Source of the DNA: Vibrio sp. 10N.261.45.E2
Lineage (GTDB): Bacteria; Pseudomonadota; Gammaproteobacteria; Enterobacterales; Vibrionaceae
NCBI RefSeq assembly: GCF_002875705.1
Contig: NZ_MCZZ01000093.1
Span: forward strand, 62,001 to 126,000
Direction of reading: 5' to 3'
Length of the DNA: 64,000 nucleotides
Below are positions 55,958 to 64,000 of the stretch, piece by piece (the first letter of the stretch is position 1; every line of letters begins with the position of its first letter). The position numbers were made by a program, and so were the translations under genes. Below the pieces are notes generated by a model. It saw only the letters and a list, made by a program, of their open reading frames with translations, did not search any database and was not told the origin of the DNA.

Positions 55958-57265
55958 ATGGGCAAACAGGAAGTCAAAACGCGTTCTGGAGAACGTGTTG
56001 CCGTTGTCGCTGGATTACGAACCCCATTCGCTCGTCAGAGCACAGAATTTAGCCAAGTGCCTGCGGTTGACCTAGGCAAAATGGTGGTGAGCGAAATGCT
56101 TGCAAGAACTGATGTTGATCCTGCGCTTATCGAACAAGTCGTGTTCGGCCAGGTAGTGCAAATGCCAGAAGCCCCGAACATTGCGCGTGAAATCGTATTG
56201 GGCACAGGTATGGACATCAATACTGATGCCTACAGTGTCACCCGAGCGTGTGCGACCAGTTTCCAAGCTGCAGTTAACGTAACCGAAAGCATTATGGCTG
56301 GCACGATTGATGTCGGTATTGCAGGCGGTGCGGATTCCTCTTCTGTATTGCCTATTGGTGTTTCGAAAAAGTTAGCGGCGAACTTATTAGCGCTGAGCAA
56401 AACGAAAACAATGGGTCAAAAGCTGAAAATTCTCAAAACACTTTCAGTAAAAGATTTGATGCCAGTGCCACCAGCGGTTGCTGAATACTCGACAGGTTTA
56501 TCCATGGGACAAACTGCCGAACAGATGGCGAAGACACATGGTATTACTCGCGAAGCTCAAGATACACTTGCTCATCGTTCTCACTCTTTGGCTTCTCAAG
56601 CATGGAAAGAAGGGAAAATAAAAGATGAAGTGATGACGGCTTTCCCAGCACCTTATAAAAAATATTTAGCGGAAGATAACAACATTCGCCATGATTCAAC
56701 CGTTGAAGGTTACGCTAAATTACGCCCTGCATTCGATAGAAAGTACGGCAGTGTTACGGCCGCCAATGCAACGCCTCTTACTGATGGTGGTGCAGCGGTG
56801 ATGTTGATGCGCGAAGGCAAAGCGAAAGAACTAGGTTTAGAAGTGTTGGGTTATATCCGCGGATATGCATTTTCAGCGATTGGTGTTGAAACCGATATGT
56901 TGATGGGGCCAACTTACGCGACCTCACAGGTATTAAAGAATACAGGTCTAGAACTGTCTGATCTGGCGCTTATTGAGATGCATGAAGCATTTGCCGCTCA
57001 AGTACTGGCTAACGTCAAAATGTTTGCAAGCGATGAATTTGCTCAGAAGAATCTTGGCCGTGACAAAGCGATCGGTGAGATTGATATGGAGAAATTCAAC
57101 GTACTGGGTAGTTCCATTGCTTACGGACACCCGTTTGCTGCGACTGGTGCGCGCATGATGACTCAAACACTGCGTGAACTGAAACGTCGCGGTGGCGGCT
57201 TGGCACTGAACACAGCTTGTGCGGCTGGTGGTTTAGGTGCAGCAATGATCTTGGAGGTAGAATAA
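55958..57265 (+). CDS. fadI: 3-ketoacyl-CoA thiolase FadI
   Basis: FadI (435 aa) cleaves 3-ketoacyl-CoA to acetyl-CoA and a shortened acyl-CoA, the last step of beta-oxidation, in complex with FadJ. The acyl-accepting Cys98 is in [10 protein letters not shown], the His motif is [14 protein letters not shown], and the C-terminal motif is [13 protein letters not shown] with [16 protein letters not shown] lies 5-6 bases before ATG 55958. The stop overlaps the fadJ ATG by one base. Confidence 0.95.
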   Translation: MGKQEVKTRSGERVAVVAGLRTPFARQSTEFSQVPAVDLGKMVVSEMLARTDVDPALIEQVVFGQVVQMPEAPNIAREIVLGTGMDINTDAYSVTRACATSFQAAVNVTESIMAGTIDVGIAGGADSSSVLPIGVSKKLAANLLALSKTKTMGQKLKILKTLSVKDLMPVPPAVAEYSTGLSMGQTAEQMAKTHGITREAQDTLAHRSHSLASQAWKEGKIKDEVMTAFPAPYKKYLAEDNNIRHDSTVEGYAKLRPAFDRKYGSVTAANATPLTDGGAAVMLMREGKAKELGLEVLGYIRGYAFSAIGVETDMLMGPTYATSQVLKNTGLELSDLALIEMHEAFAAQVLANVKMFASDEFAQKNLGRDKAIGEIDMEKFNVLGSSIAYGHPFAATGARMMTQTLRELKRRGGGLALNTACAAGGLGAAMILEVE

Positions 57266-59481
57266 TGTCTACGACTCTTGATGCAACAACAGAAAAAGAA
57301 ACAGTCGCTCAACCAGATTCAACGTCAGCGACTGAATCAACCAAAAAGAAAGCGACAGCATTTACTCTTAATATCGATGAGCAAGATATTGCTTGGTTAG
57401 CGATTGATGTGCCAAACGAGAAAATGAACACGCTGCAAGCTGCGTTTGCTGAAGAAATGAAAGCCATTTTTGAGCAGTTGAAAGAGAAACAAAGTCGAGT
57501 AAAAGGCTTGATAGTCCATTCACTGAAGCCAGATAATTTTATCGCAGGTGCTGACGTTCGAATGCTTGATGCATGTAAAAGCGCTGACGAAGCACAGTCT
57601 CTAGCTCGTCAAGGGCAAGAAATGTTCCAAACATTGTCAGACTTGCCTTATCCCGTAGTCGCAGCGATTCACGGTCCATGTTTAGGTGGCGGTTTAGAAC
57701 TTGCGCTGGCATGTGATTACCGTGTATGTACCGACTCAGACAAGACTCGTCTTGGTTTGCCAGAAGTTCAGTTAGGTTTGTTGCCTGGCTCTGGTGGTAC
57801 ACAGCGTCTTCCTCGCCTTATCGGTTTGCTGCCTTCTCTTGACCTTATTCTTACGGGTAAGCAGTTGCGTGCTAAGAAAGCGAAATCGCTCGGTGTTGTC
57901 GATGCTTGTGTGCCAGAAACTATCTTGCTTGAAGTCGCTAAGAGCTTTGTTGAAAAGAACTCAGGCGGTAAAAAAGGTAAGCGTTTGGCGTCTAAAAGCC
58001 AAGCTTCGACCAAAGAGAAACTGATTTCACGCAATGGCCTTGGCCGTAAAGTGATTTTCGAACAAGCAGCGAAAAAGACTAATCAAAAAACTCGCGGTAA
58101 TTACCCGGCTGCGGATGCAATTCTAGATGTGATTCGCTATGGCTTAGAGAATGGATTTGATAAAGGCCTTCAGTACGAAGCGAAGCGTTTCTCTGAACTG
58201 GTGATGACAGCTGAATCTAAAGCCCTTCGTTCTATTTTCTTTGCTACTACTGAAATGAAAAAAGAGCACGGTGCAGATGCAGAACCTAAAGCGGTTAAGC
58301 GTGTTGGTGTGCTGGGCGGCGGTCTAATGGGCGCTGGCATTAGCCATGTAAGCGTTGCAAAAGCTAAGGTTCCGGTTCGTATTAAAGACGTATCGAATGA
58401 AGGCGTACTGAACGCGCTGAACTACAACTTTAAGTTGTTCGATAAGCAGCGTAAGCGTCGCATTCTGACTAAAGCTGGTCTCGAAAGTAAGATGCTTCAG
58501 CTTTCTGGTGGTATCGACTTTACGAGTTTTAATCACACCGATGTGGTAATTGAAGCGGTCTTTGAAGACCTCGATCTTAAGCAATCGATGATTGCCGACA
58601 TTGAAGCCAATGCGAAGCCAGAGACGATATTTGCGACGAACACTTCTTCACTGCCAATCCATAAGATTGCAGAGAAGGCACAGCGACCAGAAAACGTGGT
58701 TGGTCTTCACTATTTCAGCCCTGCAGATAAAATGCCATTGGTTGAAGTTATTCCTCATGAAACAACGTCAGAAGAGACGATTTCGACAGTTGTTGCATTA
58801 GCGAAGAAGCAAGGCAAAACGCCAATTGTTGTTAAAGACACGGCGGGTTTCTATGTCAACCGTATTCTTGCGCCTTACATGAACGAAGCTGCGCATTTAT
58901 TGCTAGCGAATGAACCTATTGAGAAGCTCGACAGCGTGTTACTTGATTTCGGTTTCCCTGTTGGCCCAATTACCTTACTTGATGAAGTAGGTGTCGATAT
59001 CGGTGCGAAGATTATTCCGATTCTAGTGAATGAACTAGGCGACCGTTTCCAAGGTCCTGATGTGTTCGATATTCTTTTGAATGACAACCGTAAAGGCCGT
59101 AAGAGTGGTAAAGGTTTCTACACCTATAAGGGTAAGAAGAAGGAAGTCGATAAGTCAGTTTACAAGCTGCTTAAACTGCAACCAGACCCTAAGTTGAGTG
59201 ATAACGATATCGCAATGCGCTGTGTGCTTCCTATGCTCAACGAAGCGGTTCGTTGTCTAGATGATGGCATTATTCGCAGCCCTCGTGATGGCGATATTGG
59301 TGCTATTTTCGGCATCGGTTTCCCTCCATTCTTAGGTGGTCCTTTCCGCTACATGGATCAAGTTGGCATTAAGTCTCTGGTTGAGATGATGAACGACTTT
59401 GCTACGAAATACGGTGATCGTTTTGCGCCCTGTGATGGCCTGCTGACACGTGCTGGATTGGGTGAATCTTTTTATAAGTAA
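57265..59481 (+). CDS. fadJ: Beta-oxidation multifunctional protein FadJ
   Basis: FadJ (738 aa) carries enoyl-CoA hydratase and 3-hydroxyacyl-CoA dehydrogenase activities. The crotonase domain (about 40-240; [20 protein letters not shown]), the NAD-binding domain ([14 protein letters not shown] near 348) and the dehydrogenase C-terminus ([11 protein letters not shown]) are present. ATG 57265 follows GGAGG and overlaps fadI; the ATG at 57217 is inside fadI. It is about 25 residues longer than E. coli FadJ, with a Thr/Lys-rich N-terminal extension and a Lys-rich insertion near 230-255. Confidence 0.95.
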   Translation: MSTTLDATTEKETVAQPDSTSATESTKKKATAFTLNIDEQDIAWLAIDVPNEKMNTLQAAFAEEMKAIFEQLKEKQSRVKGLIVHSLKPDNFIAGADVRMLDACKSADEAQSLARQGQEMFQTLSDLPYPVVAAIHGPCLGGGLELALACDYRVCTDSDKTRLGLPEVQLGLLPGSGGTQRLPRLIGLLPSLDLILTGKQLRAKKAKSLGVVDACVPETILLEVAKSFVEKNSGGKKGKRLASKSQASTKEKLISRNGLGRKVIFEQAAKKTNQKTRGNYPAADAILDVIRYGLENGFDKGLQYEAKRFSELVMTAESKALRSIFFATTEMKKEHGADAEPKAVKRVGVLGGGLMGAGISHVSVAKAKVPVRIKDVSNEGVLNALNYNFKLFDKQRKRRILTKAGLESKMLQLSGGIDFTSFNHTDVVIEAVFEDLDLKQSMIADIEANAKPETIFATNTSSLPIHKIAEKAQRPENVVGLHYFSPADKMPLVEVIPHETTSEETISTVVALAKKQGKTPIVVKDTAGFYVNRILAPYMNEAAHLLLANEPIEKLDSVLLDFGFPVGPITLLDEVGVDIGAKIIPILVNELGDRFQGPDVFDILLNDNRKGRKSGKGFYTYKGKKKEVDKSVYKLLKLQPDPKLSDNDIAMRCVLPMLNEAVRCLDDGIIRSPRDGDIGAIFGIGFPPFLGGPFRYMDQVGIKSLVEMMNDFATKYGDRFAPCDGLLTRAGLGESFYK

Positions 59482-59519
59482 CGCTCTCCACAAGTAACGT
59501 TCTAGTACATTGATTATCA

Positions 59520-59553
59520 AACCCGTATCAAGCAGCTGATGCGGGTTTTTTTG
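59520..59553 (+). terminator. Rho-independent terminator of fadIJ
   Basis: AACCCGTATCA (59520-59530) pairs with TGATGCGGGTT (59537-59547, one G-T pair), followed by a T7 run. Confidence 0.94.
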
Positions 59554-59858
59554 TGTCTGTAGCTTTTATGGTCAGTTAATTTACTCAATATAGATTCCTA
59601 CTCAGTCGTTCCTCTTTCTCGGGAATGACAGGGGAGGTTGGTGCGACTGAATGAGAATGTAAGTGGCAGAAGTTCTCAACTGAATCCTTCACTCTATCTA
59701 GGGAATAATGGCAGAGTGTGTTGTGTGCTGGCTGTGAGAAATGAGAAATGAGAAATAAGTTGGGTAAGCTCGCGATGTTAGTTATAAATCGAACCCATCG
59801 TCACCTCCTAGAGCGACGAAGGAGCGTAAAGGGGATCTGCTTTTTTACTTCACCCAAC
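59554..59858. repeat. Gene-free gap with dispersed-repeat relics
   Basis: About 300 bases without a gene. It holds a motif (AGATTCC, GTTCCTC, GGGAATGAC, 59592-59629) related to the element at 6418-6530. A perfect triple GAGAAAT (59736-59756) follows. A short segment (59807-59824) with CTCCT/AGGAG complementarity lies before the terminator. The first motif probably belongs to a dispersed intergenic family. Confidence 0.5.
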
Positions 59859-59888
59859 AAAAAAGGTTGATGCTTTCACATCAACCTT
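59859..59888 (-). terminator. Terminator of the M16 protease gene
   Basis: AAGGTTGATG (59863-59872) pairs with CATCAACCTT (59879-59888). On the minus strand it is followed by six T. It ends the gene whose stop codon is at 59910. Confidence 0.93.
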
Positions 59889-59909
59889 ATGATTTTTAAC
59901 GCAGTTTTA

Positions 59910-62687
59910 TTAGCCAAGCTCACAGTCTTTAGGGCGTAACTGAAACTCGTCAATTGAGCCAATCTCAACACCTGCCGACAACTTCTCTTCCTCATTATGA
60001 GCATCGCCGTGAGCATGCATAATCAGACGATTTGCCGTACGAGGTTTAAGTTGGCTAACCACAAAACGCATCATGTCTGAGCGTGTTAGGCCTTTAAGGT
60101 CTTCCAACACATGCTCTCTCTGATTGAATTCCAAGTCCTTATTGCCTATCGCAACCCATAAGCGCTGAGCGCGACCACGCAGGGTGGTATCTGGCGTTGA
60201 AATCTGATTCCAGAGGCCGCGTTTACTGCTGTGCCATTGATAGTCGTTAAGCTCCAACAGCACCATGTAAAAGGCATTAAGGAACTCATCTATCGAAGCT
60301 AATAGGTCTGCGGGTGCCGCATTGGGTGACTGCACGTATAACACAATACCTGGGTGTCGGTTTAACGGCATATTGCCAGTGCCAACCATATAGCCTAGTT
60401 GCTGCTTGGTACGAATCTCATGGAAGAAAGTGGCTGACATCAAATGGTTCGCTAATGAATACAGCGCAATATTTTTAGGCGAAATATCGGCACACTGGTA
60501 GTAAACCACGATGGCTGAATCATCTTGATTACATACGACTTCGCGTTGGAAGCTGCCGTTTTCGCCCAACATGATTAACGGGCGTAGTGACTCTTCGTAA
60601 GCTTGGTCTTGAACTCGTAATGCATCTTTTAGCGTTTCAGCCATCTTGTGCGCATCGGCTTTTTTCCAGTCGCCATACACAAACATTTCAACATGCAGCT
60701 CTGCCAAAATAGCTTGAACAAAAGAAGAAAGTTCATCGACCTCTATTGTTTCTAGCGCTTCAATTAAAACGGAATAGGGCGGGTTATTTGGCTGTAAGAC
60801 TCCCGTCATCGCATTAAACAGCTGCGAAATAGGACGATCTTGCGACGCGTTATTCCAGTTTCTGAGCAATTGATGCTTAATTGTTTCAAAGCGTGTTGGA
60901 CTAAAGTCGCGTGCTTGGAAGCGCTCTAGGATCATATTGAGCAGTTGTGGTTGCTTTTCGCTGAATCCAGATAGAGTGAGTGTTACACCGCCCTGGTGGG
61001 TATACATGTTATAGCCCATGCCAGCAATCTCAGCTTGATACGTGTCTTTTTCAAGCGAGTCTAAGAACATCTCTACACACAAGCGTGTTTTAACGATGTT
61101 TCTCGGGGTGGCGACTGAGTGTGGGCTATCGATAGCGATATACACCACACCTTTAGGTACTCGAAATTGATGGTCTTGTAGGTGCCACAACTTAAAGCCG
61201 TCCAGTTCTTCTAACAGCTGCGGGTGTTCAGCATCACCTTCGAGTTCAGCAGGGTCTAAGTCGTAGCAAATAAATGGGTTTCTACTTGGAAGCTCAAACT
61301 TCCAGCCGGGGTTGATGCATGTAAAGCTTTGGGTCTGATCAGGGCTAAAAGGCGTGACGGAATAGGGCGTAAAGTACCACTTCGCTTCTCTGTCATATTC
61401 GAAGCCTTGAGCAACGATGGTTACTCGCATGTTGTCGACAGATAAGTAGGGAAGCAAAGAGCGTTGTAACTCTTCGTCAAAGTGCGACATTTTGTAATCG
61501 CCATACACCACATCTTGCTCTTGATAGTGCTGCATGTTGATAACAAGATGACTGACAACATCGAGCGGTCTTGAGGGCTCTTGAAACCGGAATGCGGACT
61601 CTAAAACGGCGCGCTTTTCGAGATAACGCCACTCTTCGATGCCTTGTTGTTCAATTAATTTGATGTACTGAAATACTGCTTGGACGATGTTATCGGTTTT
61701 GGTTAAACCTTCGGTGGTCAATGAGCAACTGATCGTGAAGTCACGATAGTTACTGCCACTTGCGCCGCCACCTGCCGAGAGGGAGGTAATCCAACCTTTA
61801 TCTTTCAGCTGCATCATCAAACTGCCTTCGCCTTCGTAACCGATAAGGTGTGCAAAGAATGATAATGGCTTAACGCCGTAGTGCTCGTCCATGCTTGGCA
61901 TCGGGAAAGTTAAGATAAGTTTGCGTACTTCTTTTATCGGCTTAACGTGTATTTGTACCCCTGTGCTTAACTCGCCAACAATCGATATATCAACCTTCTT
62001 GCCTTGTAGGTTGTGATTGGTGATTGAGCTAAACCGATCCTCAACCCAGCTTTGCATCTCATCTAATGATTGATTGCCAGACAACGTTAATGTCATCAGA
62101 TCGGCTGAATATTGTTGCTGGTGGAAAGCCAATATCTCTTGTCGAATCGTTTCGCCGTTTCGGTCACCTAACGTCTCGATATTACCGACAGAAAACTTCG
62201 AGAATGGGTGATTGTGATTCACCAGCTCTTTGGTCACTTGGTACAAGCGCCGCGAGTCGTCGTTGAGTTTCATTTTGTATTCTGAGTCAACGGCTTGGCG
62301 TTCTTTATCTAGTGCTTCTTCGTTAAAAAGTGGTGCTGTAAAAAATTGGCTGAAGCGATTGAGTGCGGTTTCAAAGGCATTCAATTCAACATCAAAAAAG
62401 AAGCAGGTGTGTTCGGTTCCTGTCCAGGCGTTGTTGCTACCGCCATGTTGGCTGATAAAACTTTGGAACTCTCCGACCTTTGGATACTTTTCAGTTCCCA
62501 AAAATAGCATATGCTCTAAGTAGTGCGCTAAACCCTCTCGGTCGGTAGGGTCATCAAAATGCCCGACATTAACGGCGAGTGCGGCTGCAGCTTTTTGAGC
62601 GTTCTGATCGTGAACTAACAGTACTCGCAATCCGTTATCCAAGGTTACGTAACGGTATTGATGTTCATCATTAGGGCTTAAATGCAC
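59910..62687 (-). CDS. M16 family zinc metalloprotease (insulinase/pitrilysin-like)
   Basis: A 925-aa peptidase of the pitrilysin/insulysin type, which degrades small peptides inside an enclosed chamber. The inverted zinc motif HxxEH is His55-Tyr-Leu-Glu58-His59, with a downstream Glu region in KERQAVDSEYKMKL supplying the third ligand. The full-length single-chain architecture has four M16 repeats; the second active half lacks HxxEH, as usual. No signal peptide is visible, so a cytoplasmic location is likely, unlike E. coli PtrA. Transcribed alone on the minus strand and divergent from sixA. Confidence 0.92.
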   Translation of the reverse strand: MHLSPNDEHQYRYVTLDNGLRVLLVHDQNAQKAAAALAVNVGHFDDPTDREGLAHYLEHMLFLGTEKYPKVGEFQSFISQHGGSNNAWTGTEHTCFFFDVELNAFETALNRFSQFFTAPLFNEEALDKERQAVDSEYKMKLNDDSRRLYQVTKELVNHNHPFSKFSVGNIETLGDRNGETIRQEILAFHQQQYSADLMTLTLSGNQSLDEMQSWVEDRFSSITNHNLQGKKVDISIVGELSTGVQIHVKPIKEVRKLILTFPMPSMDEHYGVKPLSFFAHLIGYEGEGSLMMQLKDKGWITSLSAGGGASGSNYRDFTISCSLTTEGLTKTDNIVQAVFQYIKLIEQQGIEEWRYLEKRAVLESAFRFQEPSRPLDVVSHLVINMQHYQEQDVVYGDYKMSHFDEELQRSLLPYLSVDNMRVTIVAQGFEYDREAKWYFTPYSVTPFSPDQTQSFTCINPGWKFELPSRNPFICYDLDPAELEGDAEHPQLLEELDGFKLWHLQDHQFRVPKGVVYIAIDSPHSVATPRNIVKTRLCVEMFLDSLEKDTYQAEIAGMGYNMYTHQGGVTLTLSGFSEKQPQLLNMILERFQARDFSPTRFETIKHQLLRNWNNASQDRPISQLFNAMTGVLQPNNPPYSVLIEALETIEVDELSSFVQAILAELHVEMFVYGDWKKADAHKMAETLKDALRVQDQAYEESLRPLIMLGENGSFQREVVCNQDDSAIVVYYQCADISPKNIALYSLANHLMSATFFHEIRTKQQLGYMVGTGNMPLNRHPGIVLYVQSPNAAPADLLASIDEFLNAFYMVLLELNDYQWHSSKRGLWNQISTPDTTLRGRAQRLWVAIGNKDLEFNQREHVLEDLKGLTRSDMMRFVVSQLKPRTANRLIMHAHGDAHNEEEKLSAGVEIGSIDEFQLRPKDCELG

Positions 62688-62991
62688 AGAAGCATCTCCA
62701 GAGAAGGTGGTTTTTAAATTATGTACGCGATGATTTGAGGTGCAAACCTTGCGATCATATTTTGGGATATGAAGAGCTTTTTGGCGACTTCTAAATCACT
62801 TTTATCGATTTTTATCAGTGATTTATTTTCTTTTAATAAGATTGTTAAGAAAGTCGAACTCTTTAGCAAGTGACTTGATATAATTATTTATATAGACTGC
62901 GGTTTCTCTAGTTTGAGAGCCAAACGCTAAGTAGCGTATCGCTGATATGGGATATATCGACTTTCGAAATGTTACGTAGACAGGACTGAAC
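62688..62991. promoter_or_regulatory. Divergent intergenic region before M16 protease and sixA
   Basis: About 300 AT-rich bases. ACGCTA (62924-62929) and TAGCGT (62932-62937) are perfect 6-bp arms two bases apart, about 55 bases before sixA, possibly an operator. No gene is visible. No promoter was assigned with confidence. Confidence 0.45.
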
Positions 62992-63456
62992 ATGAAAATA
63001 TTCATAATGCGACACGGTGAAGCAGAACATTTTGCGGACTCGGATGCAGAACGAGCGTTAACCAAGCGCGGAAAAATGGCATCTCTTGCAGTGGCTCAAG
63101 CTGCAAATGAGCAGGGGATTAGTCAATTCGATAAAGTGCTTGTGAGCCCATATTTAAGGGCCCAGGAAACGTGGTTAGAAATCTCTCAGGCGTTTTCTGG
63201 AGAGAAAGTAGAAACCTGTGATGATATTACGCCTTATGGAATGTCCGACGACGTGTTTGATTTGACCTTAGCAATGGCAGAAGTAGAAAAACTAGAGACC
63301 ATTTTATTTGTTTCTCATTTACCTCTAGTGGGCTACTTAACAGCGGAATTTGCAACGGGCATGGCACCACCTATGTTTCCGACGTCAGGTTTGGCTTGCA
63401 TTGAATTCGACCTTGAGACACAAAAAGGTGAGTTACTTTGGAACATCAATCCATAG
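62992..63456 (+). CDS. sixA: Phosphohistidine phosphatase SixA
   Basis: SixA (154 aa) removes phosphate from His residues of phosphorelay proteins, such as ArcB or PTS nitrogen components in E. coli. The RHG motif with His8 (IMRHGEAEH), TKRG, VSPYLRAQETW and the second catalytic His in FVSHLPLVGYL are visible. ATG 62992 follows an AGGA-type sequence by about 10 bases. A bidirectional terminator follows. Confidence 0.95.
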   Translation: MKIFIMRHGEAEHFADSDAERALTKRGKMASLAVAQAANEQGISQFDKVLVSPYLRAQETWLEISQAFSGEKVETCDDITPYGMSDDVFDLTLAMAEVEKLETILFVSHLPLVGYLTAEFATGMAPPMFPTSGLACIEFDLETQKGELLWNINP

Positions 63457-63494
63457 TCGAGGTTTTATCTAACCTGGACGCTAAGAGATAACAA

Positions 63495-63537
63495 AGAAAA
63501 GGGCACCTCAATTATTTGAGGTGCCCTTTTCTGTTTT
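63495..63537. terminator. Bidirectional terminator between sixA and smrB
   Basis: A 16-bp stem (63495-63510 with 63517-63532) has A/T-runs on both sides, serving convergent sixA and smrB. Confidence 0.95.
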
Positions 63538-63569
63538 TGACGTTGGAGGGAATGAATAGCGAGTCAGAG

Positions 63570-64000
63570 TTATTTGTCTGGAATAGCAAGCAAAACCAAC
63601 AATGCCCCGTTACCACCGAACTCTAAAGGTGCTTGGTGAAAAGCCATCACGTCGGGGTGCTGCGCTAACCACAAAGGCACCTTCTGTTTAAGGATGTGTT
63701 TACCGATACCGTGCTAAACACAGGCACACGCCACGCTCTCTTTCACGCAGTGCGCAATCATGGCACCTAACTCGCGTTTCGCTTCTTGTTGAGTCATACC
63801 GTGCATATCAAGATACACATCAGGTACGTAGACACCACGACGCAAGCGCTTCACCTCATATTTAGAGACATCATCACGCGCATAACGTGTTGGGCCTTCT
63901 TCGCTAAGATGCGGAATGAACTCATCCGAGAAATAAAACTCGCTATCACTGGCTTGTCTTGCCGTGCGAGTAATTTCTTTTTGCTTGGCATTTCTTTTTG
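63570..64000 (-). pseudogene. smrB: Ribosome-collision endonuclease SmrB, interrupted by amber codon (5' end off window)
   Basis: On the minus strand the frame entering from the edge reads KRNAKQKE, then [20 protein letters not shown] and [20 protein letters not shown], clearly SmrB with its Smr domain. The frame meets TAG at 63714-63716, exactly where CAG (Gln) is expected, between VACACV and HGIGKH. It then stays open, in frame, to TAA at 63570-63572 (ending [10 protein letters not shown]). The truncated product keeps DMHG but loses HGxG and the rest. A single C-to-T change explains it. A sequencing error is possible. Confidence 0.85.

Overview
The window reads as chromosome I of a marine Vibrio, most like the V. 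splendidus clade. The basis is gene content and order: flgKL, several tandem flagellins, flaG-fliD-flaI-fliS, flrABC, the fliE-to-flhA block, flhFG-fliA, polar chemotaxis genes with parC/parP, then the ccm genes. The species placement is an inference from gene order and the look of the intergenic repeats; no database was searched.

Layout. 1-2900: the end of flgK (cut by the window edge) and flgL. 3165-7953: three flagellin genes, each with its own promoter; the first has a sigma-54-type site and the other two have sigma-28 (FliA) sites. 8035-11250: flaG, fliD, flaI, fliS. 11480-15614: the regulators flrA, flrB, flrC. 15677-21568: a consensus sigma-54 promoter and fliEFGHIJ. 21625-29510: a second sigma-54 site and fliKLMNOPQR-flhB. 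29607-42599: a third sigma-54 site, flhA, flhF, flhG, fliA, cheY, cheZ, cheA, cheB, parC, parP, cheW and a DUF2802-like gene. 42820-49981: ccmABCDEFGHI for cytochrome c maturation. 50106-50891: mlaA. 50981-53838: two fadL-type porins on the minus strand. 54136-55432: an ECF sigma factor with a membrane-anchored partner, minus strand. 55571-55738: a candidate small RNA. 55894-59481: fadIJ behind a FadR-like operator. 59910-62687: an M16 metalloprotease, minus strand. 62992-63456: sixA. 63570-64000: smrB, interrupted by an in-frame amber codon.

How the genes work together. FlrA (with sigma-54) should switch on flrBC. FlrB/FlrC then drive sigma-54 promoters for the basal body, export apparatus and core flagellin. 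FliA made from the flhA operon reads the sigma-28 flagellin promoters. FlhF/FlhG set polar position and number, and ParC/ParP hold the CheA/CheW array at the pole. The fadL/fadIJ segment is a fatty-acid uptake and beta-oxidation module.

Most of the window is core, well-known Vibrio biology. The least explained items are the hairpin-rich, terminator-ended segment between the ECF sigma gene and fadI, the amber codon in smrB just before its HGxG motif, four 20-bp tandem units that run into the fliL start codon, a 48-bp duplicated leader before the third flagellin, a 33-residue-spaced repeat inside FliD, three acidic repeats in the CheA linker, and a ten-unit hexanucleotide tract in parP.
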